Source of the DNA: Desulfovibrio sp.
GTDB lineage: Bacteria; Bacillota; Dethiobacteria; DTU022; UBA8154
NCBI GenBank assembly: GCA_020060185.1
Contig: JAGVAS010000054.1
Coordinates: 1-32,415 of the forward strand
Direction of reading: 5' to 3'
Length of the DNA stretch: 32,415 nt
Part shown: piece by piece, positions 27,150-32,415 of the stretch
How the letters are laid out: each line of letters opens with the position of its first letter
Numbering within the stretch: the first letter of the stretch is position 1
The notes under the pieces: generated by a model
Database searches by the model: none
Told to the model about the DNA's origin: nothing
What the model saw: the letters and a program-made list of their open reading frames with translations, nothing else
Made by a program: the position numbers and the translations under genes

Positions 27150-29292
27150 GGTATTTCTCCACCCCCTTGCGGGACTTTACTTCTTTTATTCCCTCTTCAA
27201 AATCTGCCCCGGCCAGCAGGGGGCTTGTTTCTTTCCCTTCTTTTTGACTGCGAATATAGCGCCGCATCGCCCTTAAAGCTGCGCTCTGGCAAACCGCTTC
27301 AATCTCTGCACCGCTGAGTCCCTCGCTTTCTTTAGCAAGGTGTTCAAGGTTGACATCTCCACGAATTTCTTTATGGCGCAGATGAATACGAAAGATCTGC
27401 TTGCGCCCTTCTTCCTCCGGTAAAGGAAGATTGATTGTGAGATCAAACCTCCCCGGCCTTAATACGGCGGGATCGAGGATGTCCGGACGGTTTGTAGCAG
27501 CGAGCACGATCACTCCTTTAAGCTCCTCGATCCCGTCCAGTTCGGTCAAAAACTGGCTGACTACCCGATCGGTAACACCCGTATTGTCAACAAGGCCGCG
27601 CCTGGGGAGAAGGGCATCGATCTCGTCGAAAAAGATAATGCAGGGGCTTGCCTGCCGCGCCTTGCGAAACACTTCTCTGACCGCCTCCTCAGACTCTCCA
27701 ACATACTTGGACATTAATTCAGGACCCTTTACGGAGATAAAATTGGCACCGCACCTGGTCGCTGCTGCTTTGGCCAGAAGTGTCTTCCCTGTCCCCGGAG
27801 GCCCGCACAAAAGGATTCCTTTAGGGGGGCGTACCCCAAGCCTGCTGTAGAGCTCACCGTGCTCTATCGGCCATTCGATGGACTCGAGCAATATCTGCTT
27901 CACTTCGTCAAGTCCGCCCACGTCATCCCAGTCAACCTGCGGTACTTCCACGTATGTTTCGCGAAGGGCCGAAGGTTCGACCTCGCCCAGCGCCTCCACA
28001 AAGTCCTGCATCTTTACTTTTAAATTTAAAAGGAGATCGGCAGGCAGTTCGCTTGTATAATCGATTTGCGGCAGGCATCTCCTAAGGGCGTACATGGCCG
28101 CTTCTCTACAGAGGGCCGCCAGATCCGCCCCTACAAAACCGTGGGTAATAGCTGCTATCTTTTCAAGGTCCACATCGGAGGCAAGCGGCATCTCACGGGT
28201 GTGTATATCCAGAATTTCCTTTCGCCCGGCGCGGCTCGGTACGCCAATGGATATTTCCCGGTCAAACCGCCCCGGGCGCCGGAGAGCCGGGTCAAGAGCG
28301 TCCGGGATATTGGTCGCACCGATCACAACTACGCTTCCCCTCGATTTAAGCCCATCCAATAACGCCAAAAGCTGGGCAACAACACGTTTTTCTACATCTC
28401 CTCTTGTTTCTGTGCGGCGGGGTGCAATAGCGTCAAGCTCATCAATGAAAACTATTGCCGGTGCATTCTTTTCTGCTTTTTCGAACACCTCTCGCAGGTA
28501 AGCTTCGCTTTCTCCATAAAACTTGCGCATTATCTCCGGCCCGTTTACGGAAATAAAATATGCCTCTGTTTCTCCTGCAACAGCACGGGCAGTCAAGGTT
28601 TTCCCGCACCCAGGCGGGCCGTGCAAAAGTACCCCTTGGGGAGGGTCAATGCCCAGCTTTTGAAATATCTCGGGATGCCTGAGCGGCAGCTCTACCATCT
28701 CGCGTATTTTACGGATTTCCGTACCAAACCCCCCGATATCCTTATATGTGACACGCCCCGGGGCCGTCTTCATGGAGTTTTTCTCCAGCGCCAGTACAGT
28801 GTCAGGGGAAAACACAACGATACCATCCGGAGAGATTTCCAGCACCTCAAAGTCAGCCCACCGGGCTGTGGGGAAAACTACCCGAAAACGGTCTCCAGCT
28901 GTAGTAGGAAATCCTTCCAGGTAAGATAGTATCTGTGCAGTGTTTTCTGTAGGAAGGTTGCCGGAAAGAAGCTTTACATGAACTTTACCAGCACTGCTCG
29001 TACATGCAAGCGACACCTCCACCGGTTCACCCGTTTCAACCCCGGCGTTATATCTGGCCAGGCCATCAAGCTGGATAACAGCCCGGCCACGCTCTTCCTG
29101 GAAGGCGGGCATCGCTTTTAGCGGTGTCGTTCTCTTGCCGCTAACGGCAATGATATCCCCCGTGCGGGCACCTATTTTCCCCATGTCGACAGGGTCAAGA
29201 CGGGCAATGCCCCGCCATGCATCGCGGGCACCTGCTTCAACCACCTGCAGGGAGATTGGAAGAGGTTCGTTTCTGTGGGGTTTCGCCAGCAT
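27136..29292 (-). CDS. CDC48/p97-like double AAA+ ATPase
   Basis: N-domain (LPISLQVVEAGARDAWRGIARLDPVDMGKIGARTGDIIAVSGKRTT), D1 (GPPGCGKTLTARAVAGE, IVFIDELDAIAPRR) and D2 (GPPGTGKTLLAKAAATR, IIFFDEIDALLPRRG) with second-region-of-homology arginines. Confidence 0.95.
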   Translation of the reverse strand: MLAKPHRNEPLPISLQVVEAGARDAWRGIARLDPVDMGKIGARTGDIIAVSGKRTTPLKAMPAFQEERGRAVIQLDGLARYNAGVETGEPVEVSLACTSSAGKVHVKLLSGNLPTENTAQILSYLEGFPTTAGDRFRVVFPTARWADFEVLEISPDGIVVFSPDTVLALEKNSMKTAPGRVTYKDIGGFGTEIRKIREMVELPLRHPEIFQKLGIDPPQGVLLHGPPGCGKTLTARAVAGETEAYFISVNGPEIMRKFYGESEAYLREVFEKAEKNAPAIVFIDELDAIAPRRTETRGDVEKRVVAQLLALLDGLKSRGSVVVIGATNIPDALDPALRRPGRFDREISIGVPSRAGRKEILDIHTREMPLASDVDLEKIAAITHGFVGADLAALCREAAMYALRRCLPQIDYTSELPADLLLNLKVKMQDFVEALGEVEPSALRETYVEVPQVDWDDVGGLDEVKQILLESIEWPIEHGELYSRLGVRPPKGILLCGPPGTGKTLLAKAAATRCGANFISVKGPELMSKYVGESEEAVREVFRKARQASPCIIFFDEIDALLPRRGLVDNTGVTDRVVSQFLTELDGIEELKGVIVLAATNRPDILDPAVLRPGRFDLTINLPLPEEEGRKQIFRIHLRHKEIRGDVNLEHLAKESEGLSGAEIEAVCQSAALRAMRRYIRSQKEGKETSPLLAGADFEEGIKEVKSRKGVEKYLEQP

Positions 29293-29302
29293 TTTTTACA
29301 CC

Positions 29303-29842
29303 TCATTTTATGTTTCTTTTTTTGAATTTTAGCTCCAGAATGCCGTTCCTGTACGATTTTTGCAGTGAAGAGGCATCTACACCTGAAGGAAGAATGATTT
29401 TTTTCTCATAGTGCCTCCCTTTACGCCTGCCCTCTACCGTAAGAATCCTTTCCTTTACCTGGACGTTTATCGCTTCGACATCAACACCGGGCATTTCTAA
29501 AATAACAACAAACTGATCTTCTTCGTCGAATACATCGGTCAATGGTTCAATGGTATCATCGACCCTGCCGTCTTCCCGGATATTCCCAAAGCGCTCGAGC
29601 GCAGGTTTTCCGCCCAGGCCGAGGCGAACCGTATAACCGTAAACAGCCCTGGTTCTGCCGGGTCCTCTTACCTCTTTTCTCCTGGTTATTTCACTTTTGC
29701 CTTCCTTTTCCATTTCGCCGACCAGCTTTACAAAATTCCCCAGCCCTTTAAAAAAGTCACCCAGGGAGAGGCCTATCTCGACCTCGGCCTCGCGGCCTTC
29801 TTCATGATTGTTTCCGTTGTGCTTTTTCTTTTCATCGCCCAC
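29303..29842 (-). CDS. gvpH: Hsp20/alpha-crystallin family protein (GvpH-like)
   Basis: C-terminal alpha-crystallin domain: PLTDVFDEEDQFVVILEMPGVDVEAINVQVKERILTVEGRRKGRHYEKKIILPSGVDASSLQKSYRNGILELKFKKR; lies between gvpN and the AAA+ gene. Confidence 0.85.
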   Translation of the reverse strand: MGDEKKKHNGNNHEEGREAEVEIGLSLGDFFKGLGNFVKLVGEMEKEGKSEITRRKEVRGPGRTRAVYGYTVRLGLGGKPALERFGNIREDGRVDDTIEPLTDVFDEEDQFVVILEMPGVDVEAINVQVKERILTVEGRRKGRHYEKKIILPSGVDASSLQKSYRNGILELKFKKRNIK

Positions 29843-29864
29843 GTTTTCTCACCCGCTTTCCGCT

Positions 29865-30773
29865 TTATGAAACACCCCTTATAGCAGTCGAAGCAAGGAT
29901 TTTCTTAAGAGATTCCAAGGTGCTTTTCCTGGCCTCGCTTCCATTAATGTGGGAGGAAATTACATCGATGACAACCGCCCTGATGTAAGGATCCGAGAAA
30001 TCCGTTTTCAGGTTGAGGGCCGCCAGTATCTTTGCAATAGCGATAGATGCCCTTGCTGTCGGCCGTACAGGGATATTATCATCTTCCCTGATTCGCCTTA
30101 CCAGCTGAACGATTTTCTTTGCCTCTTTTCCGGGCAGGCCGGATTTCGCAGCGGTAATAGCGGATTCGGTTTCTTCGTCATACTGATCGAGGTAAATGGT
30201 AACCATCCTGTCACGCAGAGCGTCCTGGCTTTTATATACACCGGCGTACTCTTCAGGATTGCTTGTAAATATCGCCGAAAAGCGGGGATCCACCTTGACG
30301 TAAGAAGTTTCGTTGGGTAGGGCAAGCACCCTCTCCTCGAGCGCGGCAAGAAGAACGTTGTTGGCCTCGGGACGGGATCTCGTAAACTCGTCATAAACCA
30401 GGGTGTAGCCCATTTTACACGCTGTAACGAGGCGGCTGTCCACCCAGTGCCGGGAAAAATCCTCCTCCGTTTTTGTCACCGAGTGGATAAAGTTGTCTAC
30501 AACGCGCCTGTACCTATAACCGGACAGCCCTCCCATGATATCCGTGCTGCCAAACTGCTCGTCACCGTAGATGAGCACAACGGGACGGAAAAGACGGGCC
30601 GCAATATGCAGCGCCAGCGTCGTTTTGCCCACCCCCGAAGGGCCGCTTAGGTTTACGGCGAACCCGCACCTGAGGTAAGAAAGCGCTCTCTCCACCACAT
30701 CCCTGATAAAAGTCGTCTCCACGAAATGCTGGCTGGGTCTGGGTTCCAGGGTCATCAGCTTTTCCAACCGCAT
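29865..30773 (-). CDS. gvpN: Gas vesicle protein GvpN (AAA+ ATPase)
   Basis: ALSYLRCGFAVNLSGPSGVGKTTLALHIAARLFRPVVLIYGDEQFGSTDIMGG...LVYDEFTRSRPEANNVLLAALEERVLALP. Confidence 0.95.
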   Translation of the reverse strand: MRLEKLMTLEPRPSQHFVETTFIRDVVERALSYLRCGFAVNLSGPSGVGKTTLALHIAARLFRPVVLIYGDEQFGSTDIMGGLSGYRYRRVVDNFIHSVTKTEEDFSRHWVDSRLVTACKMGYTLVYDEFTRSRPEANNVLLAALEERVLALPNETSYVKVDPRFSAIFTSNPEEYAGVYKSQDALRDRMVTIYLDQYDEETESAITAAKSGLPGKEAKKIVQLVRRIREDDNIPVRPTARASIAIAKILAALNLKTDFSDPYIRAVVIDVISSHINGSEARKSTLESLKKILASTAIRGVS

Positions 30774-30794
30774 AGCAGTTCACCGCCTTTAGGG

Positions 30795-31640
30795 TTAGTC
30801 CTCTTTCCGTAACGGTACATACAGCAATCCTTCCTTCGCGATTTTTCCCTCGTCAATCAGGGCCCTGGTTAGATTTCCACCACGGATGCGCGGGATATTA
30901 AATTCCAATTCGATATCGGTAAGCTTAACTCCCTGCGGATGGCTGTTTACATAAGCAAAAATACGCTCCTTTATCTCTTCTTCATCTACACCTTCAGGCG
31001 CTGCAGCCTCTTCCGGAACAGGGGTCTCAAAGACAGTCTCTTCTACTATTTCAGCAGCTTCTTCCGGCCTCTCCACGGGCTGCTCCGGCAACACGGGTTT
31101 CACGGCATACAGCGTAAACCAGGCCTTCCGGCATTCTTCTCGTTCCGCCCTGCAGTTTTGGAGGAATCGGTACACATCTTTTCTTCTTTCCAAGCAGCTC
31201 TTTTCCAGCGCTGCCTTCGTCTCTTTCGCATTTTTTCTCCTTGCTTCTCCGAATTCCCTTAGAGTATTACCGACAGCCCCGGCGCGATCTTTTGTCAAAG
31301 CACGAACTTCTGAAAGAAAGTCATTGATATCGGAAAGAAGCCCGTCAATTTCTTTCTTGTTCTGAAGCCGGTATTCGGAAAGCTGTTTTCTCAAATCTTT
31401 TCCAGCATCTTTACGGTAACGTCCGTACTCACTCAGAAGTTCGGCCAGTTCCCTGCGGCGCAGTTGTTTATCCTGGTGAAGCTCCTCCCTCATCAGTTTT
31501 GCTTCAGCCATTCTCGTTTGACAAAAGCCAGATAAGGAGGAAGAAACATCTTTTTTTAAAAAAACTCGCCAACTTTTTCTTTCATCACGCTCTGCGGAAA
31601 TATCCTTACATAGAGCATGGACCTCTTCTGCACGTCCCAT
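30795..31640 (-). CDS. GvpC-like coiled-coil repeat protein with C-terminal winged-helix domain
   Basis: Long charged heptad-like region (ELLSEYGRYRKDAGKDLRKQLSEYRLQNKKEIDGLLSDINDFLSEVRALTKDRAG...), acidic Pro/Glu linker, C-terminal EEIKERIFAYVNSHPQGVKLTDIELEFNIPRIRGGNLTRALIDEGKIAKEGLLYVPL. Directly follows gvpA. Confidence 0.7.
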   Translation of the reverse strand: MGRAEEVHALCKDISAERDERKSWRVFLKKDVSSSLSGFCQTRMAEAKLMREELHQDKQLRRRELAELLSEYGRYRKDAGKDLRKQLSEYRLQNKKEIDGLLSDINDFLSEVRALTKDRAGAVGNTLREFGEARRKNAKETKAALEKSCLERRKDVYRFLQNCRAEREECRKAWFTLYAVKPVLPEQPVERPEEAAEIVEETVFETPVPEEAAAPEGVDEEEIKERIFAYVNSHPQGVKLTDIELEFNIPRIRGGNLTRALIDEGKIAKEGLLYVPLRKED

Positions 31641-31668
31641 AAAAGCTTACACCTCCGTTATGTTTTTT

Positions 31669-31698
31669 GAGGGCACACTCCAAAAAGGGTGTGCCCTC
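31669..31698 (-). promoter_or_regulatory. Strong stem-loop between gvpA and the next gene
   Basis: Perfect 10-bp stem GAGGGCACAC/GTGTGCCCTC with a 10-nt loop; no U-tract on the minus (coding) side, so a read-through, processing or stabiliser hairpin is more likely than a terminator. Confidence 0.65.
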
Positions 31699-31713
31699 AT
31701 GTCACCACATCCC

Positions 31714-31938
31714 TTACGCTACAGCTGGAACCGCCTCTGGCGCCGCTGTGAGCCCGACAGCCTCGGCGTACTTAAGGTAAGTCTCCACCGAAGCGATCAC
31801 AGCCCTGAGCTCTACCGCCAGAATCTCAATGCCCACCAGCGAGACCCTTGCCCAGACATCCACCACTATCCCCTTGTCCAGCACCCGATCCAACACTTCG
31901 ACAAGACTCGATGACGCATTGGTTTTTTGTACAGCCAT
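31714..31938 (-). CDS. gvpA: Gas vesicle structural protein GvpA
   Basis: [55 protein letters not shown], typical GvpA; strong RBS GAAAGGAGGTTTAACTG before the ATG. Confidence 0.97.
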   Translation of the reverse strand: MAVQKTNASSSLVEVLDRVLDKGIVVDVWARVSLVGIEILAVELRAVIASVETYLKYAEAVGLTAAPEAVPAVA

Positions 31939-32086
31939 CAGTTAAACCTCCTTTCAGCGATTTTTTTAGTGTTTCGACAATATTTTACTTTATTCGATTG
32001 TTTTTTGAAAGTTGTAACTTTGGTTGATATTTGCTGCCGCAAGGCGGAGGCTCTGTAGACCAAAGGGTCTAAACCGTTTGGTGGAG

Positions 32087-32110
32087 AAAAAAAAGCCCAC
32101 TAAGGGCTTT
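32087..32110 (-). terminator. Intrinsic terminator, minus strand
   Basis: Minus strand reads AAAGCCCTTAGTGGGCTTTTTTTTTC: 7-bp stem, short loop, U-tract. The + strand also has a T-run just downstream. Confidence 0.75.
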
Positions 32111-32271
32111 GACAATTTTTTTTCAATTTTGGACATCCGTGAAGAACCGTTTACCACAAAATGATAATACTTGCCAAATGTGGGAAAAATATCAGTAGCT
32201 GTTACAAACATCCCTGGTTTCTCATAATAACAGTTACAAAAATATCCTGCAAAAAGTTGCCTCCGCTGTTA

Positions 32272-32305
32272 AAATAAAAAACCCAAAAATGGAATGACTT
32301 TTGGG
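32272..32305 (-). terminator. Second intrinsic terminator-like hairpin, minus strand
   Basis: Minus strand reads CCCAAAAGTCATTCCATTTTTGGGTTTTTTATTTT: CCCAAAA/TTTTGGG stem followed by a U-rich tract. Confidence 0.65.
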
Positions 32306-32359
32306 CAGATCAGGGAACTTAATATTAAATTGGCAAAAAACAGGGATTTCTAAAGTTAT

Positions 32360-32415
<56 letters not shown>

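Noticed and set aside
28094-28501. Plus-strand ORF opposite the CDC48-like gene
   Set aside because: Shadow ORF antisense to a well-supported AAA+ gene; Ser/Arg-rich low-information translation. The same applies to 27401-27850 and 5423-5863 on the plus strand.
31990-32089. Cyclic-di-GMP or other known riboswitch in the gvpA leader
   Set aside because: Small hairpins are present (for example AGACC/GGTCT near 32057-32070), but I could not match the sequence to any riboswitch consensus I know.

Overview
The window looks like it comes from an anaerobic spore-forming Firmicute; gpr (spore protease) is present and the overall gene style resembles Desulfotomaculum/Pelotomaculum. Left to right it contains: (i) an N-terminally truncated phosphodiester-glycosidase (NAGPA-like) fragment and a full comEC. 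(ii) A co-directional minus-strand operon (about 12.7 to 3.2 kb): PucR-type regulator (frameshifted at a poly-A run), NCS2 nucleobase-type permease, biuret/ureide-type cysteine hydrolase, the two halves of a urea-carboxylase-type carboxyltransferase (AHS1/KipI-like and AHS2/KipA-like), OadG-like subunit, biotin carrier protein, Na+-pumping decarboxylase beta subunit (OadB), and a urea transporter. There is no biotin carboxylase and no OadA-type carboxyltransferase. I read this as a candidate undescribed Na+-translocating allophanate (N-carboxyurea) decarboxylase that would conserve energy from biuret or a related ureide and release urea. (iii) A decayed second comEC copy, nnr (NAD(P)H-hydrate repair), a polysaccharide deacetylase lipoprotein, a 240-bp highly structured intergenic element, a DUF456 protein, gpr, a PAS remnant and a GAF-PAS-HD-GYP protein. 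(iv) A large minus-strand gas vesicle operon (about 31.9 to 20.6 kb): gvpA, GvpC-like coiled-coil/winged-helix protein, gvpN, Hsp20, CDC48-like AAA+ ATPase, gvpF, gvpG, a GvpJ-like protein fused to a zinc ribbon, a probable wHTH protein, gvpK, an extended gvpL/F, gvpJ/S, gvpO and a tandem Get3/ArsA ATPase. The window ends in tandem terminator-like hairpins and an (AT)n(AG)n microsatellite. All family calls come from reading the translations by eye; no database searches were run.
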